Shown here: positions 1-13,261 of the stretch, in pieces
Layout: the number at the start of each line of letters is the position of its first letter
Position numbering within the stretch: position 1 is the stretch's first letter
Assembly: GCA_958510825.1 (NCBI GenBank)
Contig: OY294046.1
Coordinates: 8,506,049 to 8,570,048 of the forward strand
Direction of reading: 5' to 3'
DNA length: 64,000 nucleotides
Source of the DNA: Brachypterus glaber
Taxonomy: Eukaryota > Arthropoda > Insecta > Coleoptera > Kateretidae
Made by a program: the position numbers and the translations under genes
The notes under the pieces: generated by a model
Told to the model about the DNA's origin: nothing
Database searches by the model: none
Seen by the model: the letters and a program-made list of their open reading frames with translations, nothing else

Positions 1-2
1 AG

Positions 3-122
3 GTAAGTAGTTATAATTTTTCATTTACTAGCGGATATAGTCATATTCATTCAGAGAAAACCACCTGTAGAATATGATTATTCCGATAAAAGTTAAAACT
101 ATTCTATTTTTCCTTGTTACAG
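3..122 (+). other. Intron in the NSA2 5' untranslated region
   Basis: The donor GTAAGTAG begins at base 3 and the pyrimidine-rich acceptor TTCCTTGTTACAG ends at 122, eight bases before the NSA2 start codon. Only the last two bases of exon 1 are inside the window in this copy. Confidence 0.8.
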
Positions 123-130
123 CAGCCACA

Positions 131-910
131 ATGCCACAAAACGAGTATATAGAGCGCCACAGGAAGTTGTATGGTAGAAGGCTAGATTATGAAGAAAGAA
201 AGCGCAAGAGGGAGGCTCGTGAGCCTCACAAGAGGTCACAAACTGCCAGATCTCTTCGCGGTATCAAAGCCAAGATATTCAACAAAGAAAGAAGAAATGA
301 AAAAATACAGATGAAGAAGAAAATCAAAGCACATGAAGAGAAGAAGGTAAAGAAAACAACAGAAAAGGTAGCGGAAGGAGCTTTACCTGTTTACTTGCTT
401 GATCGTGATGTGCAATCTAGAGCTAAAGTTTTGTCGAACATGATAAAACAGAAGAGGAAAGAAAAAGCGGGAAAATGGGACGTCCCTATCCCGAAAGTTC
501 GTGCCCAAGCCGACGCAGAAGTAATGAAAGTCGTAAAATCGGGAAAAACGAAAAGAAAAGCCTGGAAAAGAATGGTAACTAAAGTAACATTTGTAGGAGA
601 AGGGTTCACTCGTAAACCACCGAAGTTTGAAAGATTCATCAGGCCAATGGCCTTAAGATTTAAAAAGGCGCACGTGACACACCCGGAGTTGAAAGCGACA
701 TTTTGTCTGCCTATCATCGGGGTCAAAAAGAACCCCAGTTCAGCTATGTTCACCAGCCTGGGTGTGATCACAAAAGGTACAGTAATCGAAGTAAATATTA
801 GTGAGCTGGGTTTGGTGACGCAGGCTGGTAAGGTAGTGTGGGGTAAATATGCCCAGGTGACGAACAATCCAGAGAATGACGGATGCATCAATGCTGTACT
901 TTTAGTTTAA
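131..910 (+). CDS. NSA2: Ribosome biogenesis protein NSA2 homologue
   Basis: A 259-residue protein, against about 260 in animal NSA2. NSA2 is a nucleolar factor of the pre-60S particle needed for large-subunit rRNA processing. The N terminus [17 protein letters not shown] is the family signature, followed by a long basic Lys/Arg/Glu-rich segment (about residues 20-110) and an S8e-like C-terminal half ending in INAVLLV. The ATG at 131 is chosen over an upstream in-frame ATG at 74 because a splice acceptor (TTACAG, 117-122) lies between them and the family starts with MPQNEYIE. The coding region is one exon. The 5' untranslated exon ends at base 2, with a consensus GTAAGT donor. Copy 2 is identical. 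Confidence 0.96.
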   Translation: MPQNEYIERHRKLYGRRLDYEERKRKREAREPHKRSQTARSLRGIKAKIFNKERRNEKIQMKKKIKAHEEKKVKKTTEKVAEGALPVYLLDRDVQSRAKVLSNMIKQKRKEKAGKWDVPIPKVRAQADAEVMKVVKSGKTKRKAWKRMVTKVTFVGEGFTRKPPKFERFIRPMALRFKKAHVTHPELKATFCLPIIGVKKNPSSAMFTSLGVITKGTVIEVNISELGLVTQAGKVVWGKYAQVTNNPENDGCINAVLLV

Positions 911-936
911 GTAAATTTTTCTTTCTGTGTATATTT

Positions 937-942
937 AATAAA
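937..942 (+). terminator. NSA2 polyadenylation signal
   Basis: AATAAA lies 27 bases after the NSA2 stop codon and is followed by a T-rich tract. The same hexamer is at 40022-40027 in copy 2. Confidence 0.7.
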
Positions 943-2690
943 TGATTTTTTTTTTATGTAACTTGTTTTGTATTTTCAATCGGAAACACTATTACCTAAA
1001 GGTACATTTATTCAGCTTTATTTTAATTTTTAAGGATTCACCAATTCGATACCCCCAAGCAACAAAGCCGTAACTCAAATATTGTCATTTTTCACGACAG
1101 CTAAATTTCTAAAATATTTTTTATATTTGAGGGTGCGCAAATGATTGAAGTGGAAAAGATAGCCACGTGATACATCATTTGAAAGCTTATAAAATTCTCT
1201 ATTTAACTATTAATTTTTTATTTATTGGTGGTTTCTGATAATATTCAAGCTTAGAATTTCTTACTAGTGTTTTTATGTAAACTTTTGGTTAAGATGGCCT
1301 GTATAGAAGACTGAGTAGTACCACCATGTGTATCTTTTTTCAAGGCGTTTACCTATATAGGTATGAGTATAACTCAAAATGGGCCTAACTTGAGTTACAT
1401 CCTTGTTGGATGGTAGTGTCAAATTCTGTTACTTGTAACATTTAGGTGTTATTAATTGTAATCAAAATTGATATTATTTTTATCATGTCGTTTTCTAAGG
1501 AATTTTCCAGTGAGATTTGAAAAACGATTTATAGCTTAAACTGCGTTTGTTATTGGTAGATCCACCTTAAAAATTTAGTTTGGAAGAAAACCTGGCCCCA
1601 GGATGCACGCATGAAATTAAACTGAATAAATTCATCTTAATTTAAGGCCCTTAGAGTTGTAAAAACCCGTTTATCCAACACCTTCACAGAAACACTTGTT
1701 TTGAGCACTATTTTAAATGTCAAAAGTGAGTTTCACCCACTCTTTTACGTACAGCTTTTGATCTCACCCAAAATTAGTTACATGCCCTATTAATTATTAT
1801 AACTATTCTATATATAGAAGCACGTTAACTAAACCATAAAAATTAAAGAAAAGCCCAAATTATTCTTTAGTTTTTGAATAAAATACTGTTTTTATTAAGA
1901 ATTCTGTCATCACCGCGTACATTTTGACGTTTGTAAGAAATGTAAAACTAGCAATTGTTTTTTTTTAATAGGCATACTTAGGCCATGGCTACCTATTATT
2001 TTAGTATTAAGAAAACTTAATCTTAATATTTTTGACATAATTTTTCGCAAAATTATAGATATTTATTTAAAAATAAAAGGTGTTGGATAAAATTAAATTC
2101 TCAACTCGTGTATTGAATTTATCCACTTAATATAATACACTAGTTAAGAAAATAACTATTTAAAGTTTTTTTTACAATAGTTTTAAAACAAAAAAACTGT
2201 TTTACGACTTTAGAGGTTCTTAAATTGGGGAGCGATTAAGCTCCAGCCAGAGGCTCGCATAACTAGGATAATACATAACATACGATGCCGATGCCGGCTT
2301 GATGTTTCGTCATGTATCTTGTGGGCAGGCCTATAACGTTATGTTAGTCACGCATTAGACCCTTTGGATAGCGCCTTATCACGAATATGGTATAAAAAAA
2401 ATCAAAATGGCAGGTCCAATATGGATGACATTTTCTCGATTTAAATTTGGCAGAAAAATATTAATCTTTAAACTTTTCCAGATGTTCTTAAAACACAACA
2501 AACCCACTTCTCGTCGCCGAGAAAATGGCTAGATATCCTCGACATGACTCAACGATGAATGAAACATCTGCACTCTATCGGATGTCGAAATTTCATTTTG
2601 AGAGTCATGACGCACTTTTTGTATTGTGACTTGAGGACGAATGAAATTTATTTTTTTTGTTTTTCTTGCCTCTAGATTGGATAAAAATCA
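943..2690. other. NSA2-RpS27A intergenic DNA
   Basis: No gene seen. A motif around 1164-1210 (cgtgatacatcatttgaaag...) recurs in diverged form near 61706, which marks an old repeat. The RpS27A promoter and probable untranslated first exon must lie in the right half, but I could not place them with confidence. The tract TTTTTCTTGCCTCTAG ending at 2675 looks like the splice acceptor just before the first coding exon. Confidence 0.5.
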
Positions 2691-2696
2691 TCCAAC

Positions 2697-4638
<1,942 letters not shown>

Positions 4639-5859
4639 ATATGTATATTTAACTTTTAAGTTTTATAATAATTAACTTCCTTGTTTATATATTGATCGAA
4701 ATATAGTACGGGCGAGGATTTAAACAAATTTTTGTGGTTTTATTATACTATTCACAGCGCCTGCGCTAGAATCTTATTACAGGGCGCCCACCGAAAATTT
4801 TCAGATTTTTTTTATGATTTTATGACAATTTTAGGCATTTTATGACAAAATATTTGGACAAAAAGGCGCAAATCTTTTATTTTTAATCCTTATTCTACAG
4901 CACTTATCTCTAGACAAGGCCAGACCGAGCCAGTCAAAGCCCCGGGAAACTTTTTTCCAGGGCTCCCTATTTTTTCAAAATATAATTTAGTTACGGCACT
5001 TGTACAGGGGGCTGAAGTGACTCCCCTTCTAAAAAATGGTCGTCAGTTCTTCATTCAAAAGTTAGCGCTGCAGAGGAATTTTTTTACGAACTGACGTTTT
5101 TTTTATGTAATATTTATTTTTTCTACGATCCTGAAAAAATATAAAGTTTCTTAATATTTTCTAGTTTTTATTACTTATTCAAAGTTTTGAGAAAAGCAAA
5201 GCATACAAAGCAAAAAATAACATACAGATTTATGTATGTTCAACAGGAAATATGATTTTCTTTTGCTTTTAGTTTTCTTGGTATTTAAATTTAAAATGCA
5301 ATATATTATAGTACCTAGCTGTTTAATGTGTTGCCTATAACGCAAGCCTTTTGTGTAAATCATGGCAACATTGACAGTTTGCTAATTAAATTAGATTTCT
5401 TTAGATATGTTCCCATAAAAAACAGTAAAATTGTACTGTTTTACGATTTCATAAGAAAAAGACCGCGTATTTTGATGTTTTTTATGAAATGTAAGGTAAC
5501 TAAATCAAAATTTAAGTAATTTTTATAAAATCTAGACATAAAACATCCCAAGTTATACCTTGGTCAAACTAGTAAGGTCAAAAATAGAAATATTTGGATT
5601 GAAAAACATAAAAGGCTGTGATGAAAGGTGGAAAATAGCATATAAAACGAGGTGAGCTAAATTCGTAGAATCTACAACGTAAATTAAGGCAAACCTACAT
5701 ACGTGAAATTAGGCAAACCTACATACATAAATATCAAACTAGGGTGATATAGAAATATCAAACTTGTGTGATATAAGGCGTTTTCTGAAGAGTGTGCTAA
5801 ATGTAATTTTTATAAGGGATCGTAGGAAAGAAACAATGTGGAGATTTTCTTTATTTTAT
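4639..5859. other. Convergent intergenic DNA, RpS27A and Aster-like gene
   Basis: This lies between two 3' ends. No AATAAA is obvious just after RpS27A. Short ORFs on both strands around 5175-5519 have low-complexity AT-driven composition and I do not regard them as genes. Confidence 0.5.
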
Positions 5860-8800
5860 TTAATTTGATAACTCTGTATTACTAAATTGAAGTTTTTTTA
5901 AAAAACCTTCGACCTAAAACGAAAACAAAAATTAATTTGCAATTTATCAAAAACAAAATCACCCACCTGTCTTAAGAGAAAAATCAGCTTTTCTAAATCA
6001 TTTGACCATTTGATATCATGTAATGGAATGTTTGCATTTGGAGCATTTTTTTCTTGCATTGATGAATTTCTATAAAAAATATTACAATATTAAATATTAG
6101 TCCGGTCATAAGTTTTGGGGCCCCCAAAACTTGTGACTTCACTCAATGAACCCCGCGTCATTGAGTGAAGTTTTGGGTATTTAAAAAGTGTAAATTTTAT
6201 TTTTTGTCGTATTTTTCTGTTATTTTTTGCAAATTTTACTCCAAGTAACTCCACATTTTAAAAAAATTGGGTGATTATACAAAAACTTTATTTTTTCCCG
6301 TCTGGAGGGGGGAGCTCCTAACGCATTGTAATGCTAATCACTACCCCGTCCTTGTTACGTTACGTATTTTTTCTATTTTGTGACTCTTATAAGCTCATAA
6401 TCACACGCATTTTGCGTGTTCTTATAGGCCCATAAGAGGTCTCTACTTTTTTTCTGTTCGGTTGGCAACATACAAAAGCCTATCTCTTGACGTTTTGCGT
6501 GCAAATGTCAATGTCGATTTAAAGTTTATTTTTTTACAAAATTTTGTGTTTGGGTTATTTTTACCGTGTTAAAATTGTGGACTGGTTAAATGCAGTGAAA
6601 AAAGAAGAGATAACTGTAAAATATATAAAAATATCATTTGTTCTTAGAATTTTAAACATAGTGAAAACTGTAATGCCAACCCAAAACAAAAATCCCTAAA
6701 TCAGTCATCAATTTAAATGTAAGTTTTTTAAATTTTAGAGCAAAATAGAAAAAATTGTATAAAGCACTCGTTTCATAACACGTTTTTAGAGTACTACTTT
6801 AGAAAACTCGCCGCAAGCCGCTCGTTTTCTAAACTTGTACTCGTGCGCTAACAACGTATGTTATGAAACTAGTACTTTAATATACTATTAAGTATGGCCT
6901 CTTTGGTACTTACATTAGTTGGTCAAATTTTTCCTCTATATTCCAATAAGTCATTAGCAAACCAAAATTCAAGATGCCCAAGAGTACTATTAACCAAAGC
7001 ATATACTTAAAACAATTATTCTGTATTTTAAAAGGACTGTTGCTTGCTGTATCATTAAGACCGTCATCTGTGGATATTCTCATCGATTTTTTCCGATTTC
7101 GTTTCGATTTTTTCGGAATTTTATATTCGGGTTCCAAAGATTTCACCAAATCGTTTATGTAGTCTTGTAAACCAGCATAACAATTTTTTTCTATCATTCC
7201 TGCAAAATTAAATGGTCCAAAGTTGAGCTCTTTAAGTCGAAGCGTTCTCGAGTTACCCTGGTCACAAATTTTTTTAATTAACTTTCTATGTAAACCTATG
7301 TAAAATCCCATCTAAAACCGAAGAACGTTCTTCGGTTAAAAATGTACTTTTTATTACCTTCCCCAAAGAAAGTCTTGCTTTAGTAAATAGTTATTTATGG
7401 TAATGGTAGGGTAAAGCAAGATATTTCCCATGAGAGGCGTCAGGCAAGCAGGTTAATTTTCGAGAGGGCAATATCGGTTTACCCATGAGTGCCATACAAG
7501 GTTTTATCCAATAAATAGCTTAGGAATTCATATTTTTATCCTAAATTTTAATGACATTTACAAGAAAGTAATTTGACAAGTGACAGTTGAGTGGGTAAAA
7601 TAAATAATTATCCACTCAATAAAGTAAAAGCCACGCGGGGGTTATTATTGAGTTTATCTATTTAAAATAAAGCTGGTAATTGTCTTATTATCTGTATGTA
7701 TTGGATAAAAAAATAAATTGCGTTTGGACTTTTTACTTTACTTTACGTTTTACATCCAAAATATATTTAATTAAAAAAGATTATCGTTTCTATCTGTCCG
7801 GGAAATTTGTGTCCACGAGAACTCTAGAACGCTTTGACCTTAAGACTTTAAAGTTGTAGATTTGGATCGTTTTTAGTAATTGTTGGGGTAGAGTAAGGAA
7901 GTAACATGTGGTAAAAACTAATTACAAAAAAAAGATTAAAATTTTTCGTTTTTCGAAAAAAAAATCTTAATTTTTTAAAATTTTAGGATAACAGGAGAAA
8001 GCATTCCTTTGTTGGCAGCAGTATATATTTTAGATGTTATCTAATGGGGAAATAGTAAAATTTAATTTTGCTTTCCCATTTTGAAATTTTTCAAAATTTC
8101 GGAAAGCCTTGTATTCGTGCAAAAATTTTCAATTTTTTTTTGCGTATTTTTGCGTTTTATGACGTTTTATGTCGATATAAATCAATTTCAAGCAAAAAAA
8201 AATTATCGGTCTGTCCGGGAAATCTTGTGGCCACGATAAGCACGCTTTAAGTTAGAGACTTGAAATTTGGGATACAGGTACCAAAAGTTCTCGCTCGGGA
8301 TTGTTTTTGGTGAACATTGGGGTGCGGCAAGGGGGGCAAATGGGCAAAAATACATTTTTTTTAGAAAAATTTGAAAATTGCTATATAGGGATTTTTGGGG
8401 TTGCTGAAATTGAATCTGAAAATAAAACAATTTTAACTCCACCCCCAAGGGGTTGAAGGGGTAAATATTTTAAAATATTTTCAATATGATAATAACTTTT
8501 TTCTAATTTCACCCTCTGAGGGGTGAGGGTTAGTTTTTGTGAAAACTGGTATATTGGGGTTTTTGAGGTTTCTGAAAGTGACTAATAAAAAAGTTCTAAA
8601 TCCACCCCCTGTGGGGTGGGGGGTAGTTTTCATGAAAACTGGTGTTTTGTGGTTTTTGAGGTTGCTGAAAGTGAATCTGATAATAAAAATATTCTAAATC
8701 CATCCCCTGAGGGGTAGTTTTCGTGAAAATTGGTATATTGGGGTTTTTGAGGTTGTTGAAAGGGAATCTGATTATAATAAAATTCTAACTTCACCCCCAA

Positions 8801-11800
8801 AGGGGAAGAGGGTAGTTTTCGTGAAAATTGGTATACATTAAGGTTTTTATGGTTGCTGAAAGTGAATCTGATAATAAAAAAATCCATTTTACGCGCGGAG
8901 GTGAAAAATGGGAAAGCTGTTTTACTGGGCAGTGTATTTAAAATTGGTGTTGCCTACCTTTTAGAAATCCCATAACACTTTTATTGTACTTAACTTGAGA
9001 TATAATTAAAATTTCAGTTTCAAATTCTGAAACTTTCTTCAGGCAATAATGCACAAACAAGTAAAACTTATCGGCATACGGAACTCCGGCATTCACTGAG
9101 TCTATATCTATTGCGTACAATTTTCCGGATTTGCTGCATGGTAACATAGTCTAAAAAAAAATAAAAAAAGATTTAAAAAAATACAAATAAAATACAAACT
9201 AGATGAAACGTTGCAAGCACCCTGTCAAAACATCGGCACTATTGTGCACTAGAGCCATCTAGTTAGCAAATTTCAAACTAGGTGTTTTGTTTGATTTTAA
9301 ATTCTGTATCTGTAAAACATATTCTAGCAAAAAACTGTATATAACATTTTTTATAGGGCTTAAAAAGAGCTTTTATTTAAAATATAATTTTTTGAAATCG
9401 GGTTATAAATATGTGAGATATGCTAAAAATACCTTTTACTGCTTTAAACGCCAATATCTCGAAAATAATGCGTTTTAGGAAAACGATGTTTAAAACACTT
9501 TTTGACCAATTTAAAATTATATTTTACATAAGTGCTAAATTAACCAAATACAATAATAATTGCCTTAATTATAAACAAAAATCGCTAAAAATAGGAGTTT
9601 TACCCTATTTTTACCCCCTTACCCCAATCGTTTACCCCCAAAATCTAATCAATTCTAACTTAAAAATCTAACGTTAGATTAAAAAGCGGGACATTTGCAC
9701 ATATTTTATTAAAAAGTCCAAACGTACTTTTATACAGGTGTCTAACATTAAAAAAACGTTATATTTCTACTAGGGAAAACTTTTTCCTATGTTCATTTTT
9801 TCAGAAACTTCTTTTTGCAAAAAAAATAAACTTTGGAGAAAGCAAAACAGGGCAGTTACTTACTTGTGTCTCAGTTACGTCGGTCGTTTTAGGACCTATA
9901 GAGCTACGCAGGGCCATTGTTTGAGTGACAATTCTCGTCTGACTGTTATGAATACCATTAGACGTCCAAGGATTTATATTTAGATTCGTCGTTTTCCGTT
10001 TTTCGTGAAAATCAAAAATGAAATTCGAATTTGTGAAAACCAGCGCAAACAGCTGGTCTATGTGTATGGGGAGGATTTCCCTTTTCATTTCTCGGCCCTC
10101 GTGACTTGATGCACAACTAGAAATAGATGGCGCCAATTAATACATCTATTTAGAGTCACTACCCTATTGAAAATGACGGGTCTGCGCGGGTATAGTAGTA
10201 GTAGTAAATTTTTGGGTTGGCCAAAGCCGGACAACTAGGCCATTTCTGGCCCTTTTTGTCACCCCAGGCAATCCCAGCCATTTACTAATTTGAGTCCTCC
10301 TTGAACCTGCCCGTCCTTTCAATAAAGATCAGGATATTGGCCCAGGGGAGATCTTTTAGTTCCTCTTGGTTGAGTCTTTGAGTTTCAAAGACTTGCAACC
10401 TGATCCTGTCGTATGTGACACCCTCGGCTAAGTAATGAGAGGATGTTTCATCCTCTCCGCACTCTGGGCATAGCGGACTCTCTAGTATCCGCATTGTTGC
10501 CAGGTGCTTCCTTAGCTTGCAGTGGCCCGTGAGGACCCCTACGAGTTGTCTGAGTGCAGTTCTTCCTTTTTTCAGCAACCAGTCGGTCTTTGATTTGCTT
10601 GGGCCCTAGCTTGCCGGCAACCGTCGACCGCCCTTCATTGCTCCTTTAGCTTGGTATAAGCCCACTCATCGAGAGCGGTCTTTACTTGCTTCCTTGTTCC
10701 ACGGGTATAAATGTATAGACCGGACTTGAACGGGTGAATTTCATCTGCTCAAGTCCGGTTTATGCACCATTTATACCCGCCCAGACCCGTCATTTTCAGC
10801 AGGGTATAGTCATATCTAGTGGCGGCTTTAGATAGGGTGAGTCTTCATCTAATAGAGTTTTTTTAACCCTTACAAGCATGGTGATAAGTATACTTACCAC
10901 CTAGATCCAGGGGCGGATTTATTTCATTTTAATGGGGGGGGCATCCATAAGGAAAAAAATGCGCTCTCACCAAAAATATAATTTTGAAGGTATTTCTATG
11001 TTAATATATCCCGCTGGAGGGGGAAGCATGGCCCCAATGCTCCCCTAAATCGGCCCATGCCTAGATCATTATCATTTTTTCCATTTTTTAAGTAATTCTT
11101 GTGTTTTTTTTTGTAAATTTGCAATAACATGTTAGAAGAACAACAAATATATAAATCTCATCAAGCTCGATGAAGCAAAAAAAAATTTTTCGGTCGAAAG
11201 TCCAAACCTATATTTAATGGGCATTAGGACAGATTTGCTGCTATATGTTTATATAACTTTTTATCAGTTTTTGATATATTATATGCCTCTTCAAGGATGG
11301 TCGCGAGTTCTGGGACACCCTGTATAAACTTTTTTCTCAAAAAATTAAATAAATATGTATAATGGATTCCCTACTGAAAATCTAGTAGAACCGAGTAAAA
11401 TTTTTACTGGGTTTTACTCGATTTTACTAGAACTTTAAAATTCCCAGTAAAAAATATACTCGATTGAACTAGGGAAATGATTTACTCGGTATAACATGGG
11501 AAAATATCGTCGGTTTACAAGTAAAAGGCACTAAGTCACTTTTTTGCAAAAATGGGATTTTAATAGCACTGTAGTTAATTTTTGATCATCTATGTATAGG
11601 TCTTAGTTCTGGTATAGTAAGCAGTTTCATATAATTAATACTAATTAATTTTATTAAAGTCCAAAATGGAAACTTTCTTTAAACAATCAAAAAGTCCAAA
11701 CCCTTCTTTTAAAAATCTAGTTTTTGAAAAGGTATGTAAACATCTTGTTTTTTATACGTTTATATTAATAGAGGGGTTTTAATTTTAAATAGTTGTTTTT

Positions 11801-13261
11801 TATATTATTTTATCGACTTGGTGCTCTTTACTTGTAAGCCGACGACGTGGGCCTACAAGTAAAAGGCACTAAGTCCATGTCTTTTTTCAAATTTAGTTGA
11901 ATTAAACTACTTCAATTTTTCTTTATTTAACTGAAAATGGGACATCATTATGTCCAAACATGGCATTGCAATTTTCGGTAGTTTTTTTCTAAAAACAATT
12001 ATTATAAAAATTAAAAAACAACAATGAAAGTTAAATTTGTCAATATCTCAAAACCATGTTTTTGGACTTAGTGCTCTTTACTTGTAAGCCGATGATATTA
12101 TATATTTTTCGAGATTTTTACTGGTTTCAGCGAGGGTTTCAAACAAAAAGTAATAATCCCAGGTAGCAAGGGATGTTATATTACAAGAAATTAACATCAC
12201 TTTTGGGTGTATTTTTAAACTAAATCATAACATCACATATTATTGAAAAATAACATGTATTTATCATCACATTTGCAACGTAACACGTGTGACGTGAGAA
12301 CCATGTTATTTAATAACAAATATTTAGCAACGCTGTGAATATATCTCATGTCACATATTAACGTGGCTTTCACGTGAATGTCATGTTATTTTGCTTCTCA
12401 CCGACGTTCGAACCTAAAAAATCGATATAAGATGATGTTGATAGAGTAAATTATTATAAGGAAATTGTATACACATTATACGATTTCCAATGGATAGGGG
12501 GCTCTGCCGGGCTTCTCAAGACCACGGACACGTTAAAGGAATATATTCTCCGCTTAATCTGCAATTTCGTATTTAGAATCTATCTGTTTCAATCTGTGAT
12601 TGTTTCAATTACTAATTGATTTTAAATCCGATTTTTTTTTATAGGGTTATAGCGTTTTTAATGGTTTTAATTTAGAAAAAGCTAATATCCTAGGATATTA
12701 TTTAAATATTTAAGTAACAGTAACGGCATCCATAAGATATTAGATATAACAGGAATGTGGATTTATGATGTCACAAACACGTTATTTTCGGGATGTCATT
12801 GTGTGATGTTATTAGGGGCGGACTTAGGACATCCCCACCATGCTATATTCTTGTTAAATGTGTCTACAATCTTGACATCACATGTCACATATTAACGTGG
12901 CTTTCACGTGAATGTCATGTTATTTTGCTACCTGGGATCTTTCACTAGTAAAATCCGAGTATTTTTTTACTCTGTTTTACTAGACATTTTCAGTAGGGTT
13001 TTGTTTTATTTTTAATGCAGAAGGGGCAAACCTTTTAAGTGAAAGTTTTTAAAACTAGCCGTGTACCTACTATGACTGGACAATTTTCGAAACAGTCATA
13101 AATGTTTCTTAGGATTATTAAAGTACTTATTATTACTATTATTAAAAATATGATACTTACTTCGCAGGTTTATTATTATCACAATCAGAATTATCAGACA
13201 TTTCATCAGATTTTTGTGACTGAGTACTTTGTGGCCTGGATAACTTCCTTTTAACTACCAT
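5860..13261 (-). CDS. Aster/GRAMD1-like VASt-domain membrane protein, GRAM domain not found
   Basis: Six coding exons, in transcript order 13261-13161, 10116-9864, 9150-8958, 7199-6914, 6069-5967 and 5913-5860, join with matching phases to 329 residues. Residues about 35-205 match the VASt domain of Aster/GRAMD1 proteins, which carry cholesterol at ER-plasma membrane contacts. The landmarks are CASSHEGREMKREILP, LFALVFTNSNF, GVPYADKFYLFVHYCL and GMIEKNCYAGLQDY. A basic Ser-rich linker follows, then one transmembrane segment (about 246-268) and a short tail. The first ATG (13259-13261) has an in-frame TGA upstream and its exon joins the VASt exon in phase 2. The N-terminal GRAM domain of the usual protein is not seen between them. 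All junctions are GT-AG. The smallest intron is 53 bp; the largest, 3.0 kb, is full of transposons. The final exon is the least certain call. Confidence 0.85.
6111..6177. repeat. Double palindrome in an Aster-like gene intron
   Basis: Two abutting hairpins: AAGTTTTGGGG/CCCCCAAAACTT, and CTTCACTCAATGA...TCATTGAGTGAAG around a CCCCGCG loop. The layout suggests a MITE core. It is repeated at 45196-45262. Confidence 0.6.
6760..6893. mobile_element. Foldback MITE, family 3
   Basis: About 135 bp with long imperfect inverted arms (gtttcataacacg...TTTAGAAAAC... against ...GTTTTCTAAA...cgtatgttatgaaac) and a GC-rich centre (GCCGCAAGCCGC). The family recurs at 45845-45978 and 33739-33883. Confidence 0.65.
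7381..7710. mobile_element. Dispersed repeat, family 2
   Basis: About 330 bp, present in inverted orientation at 59036-59365 and duplicated at 46466-46795. Shared blocks include the stretch around 'gtgggtaaaataaataatta' and 'ccacgcgggggttattattg'. No coding capacity was seen, so this is a probable MITE. Confidence 0.7.
8340..8885. repeat. Tandem repeat of about 100-bp units
   Basis: About five diverged units each contain GTTGCTGAAAGTGAATCTGA, a 'CACCCCCTGAGGGGTG' palindrome and 'AGTTTTCGTGAAAATTGGTA'. The array begins beside a 'CGGTCTGTCCGGGAAAT' block shared with other repeats in the window, so it is probably the tandem core of a non-autonomous transposon. Copy 2 is at 47425-47970. Confidence 0.75.
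10161..10805. mobile_element. Inverted-repeat element carrying a retrotransposon fragment
   Basis: Terminal inverted repeats of about 34 bp (ACCCTATTGAAAATGACGGG at 10161 and its counterpart ending at 10805) enclose a non-LTR retrotransposon 3' fragment and an inner hairpin (10706-10775, ACCGGACTTGA/TCAAGTCCGGT). The ends resemble those of the larger element starting at 11369. A TA target duplication is possible. It is repeated at 49246-49890. Confidence 0.65.
10285..10620 (-). pseudogene. Non-LTR retrotransposon 3'-end fragment
   Basis: The open frame at 10285-10578 reads LVGVLTGHCKLRKHL, then C-x2-C...H in 'LCPECGEDETSSHYL', and ends PWANILIFIERTG. This is the usual C-terminal tail (after RNase H) of arthropod Jockey/I-type retrotransposon polyproteins. 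No reverse transcriptase core is present. It is a 5'-truncated relic inside an inverted-repeat element. Confidence 0.7.
10908..11059. mobile_element. hAT-like MITE with 8-bp target duplication
   Basis: Ends are CAGGGGCGGATTTA and TAAATCGGCCCATG. The octamer CCTAGATC flanks it on both sides (10900-10907 and 11060-11067). An 8-bp duplication and CAGGGGCGG-type termini are typical of hAT MITEs. A second copy, inverted, is at 35860-36010; the duplicate is at 49993-50144. Confidence 0.8.
11369..12998. mobile_element. Nest of inverted-repeat transposons in the Aster-like gene intron
   Basis: The outer element has termini CCCTACTGAAAATCTAGTAG and ...CTAGACATTTTCAGTAGGG. Inside are two tandem copies of an element ending in GGTTTACAAGTAAAAGGCACTAAGTC / ACTTAGTGCTCTTTACTTGTAAGCC (about 11510-12098). 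Next comes a third family at 12158-12936, flanked by CCCAGGTAGCAA and TTGCTACCTGGG and rich in 'ACGTGAATGTCATGTTATTTTGCT'. No open frames. The duplicate is at 50454-52083. Confidence 0.7.

Noticed and set aside
391..891. 166-aa frame on the minus strand opposite NSA2
   Set aside because: Antisense shadow of a conserved coding exon; no recognisable motifs.
8340..8885. CRISPR-like array
   Set aside because: The units are contiguous diverged tandem repeats with no unique spacers, in a eukaryotic genome.
8203..8887. 81-aa and 85-aa minus-strand frames (and 47288-47972)
   Set aside because: Produced by the 100-bp tandem repeat.
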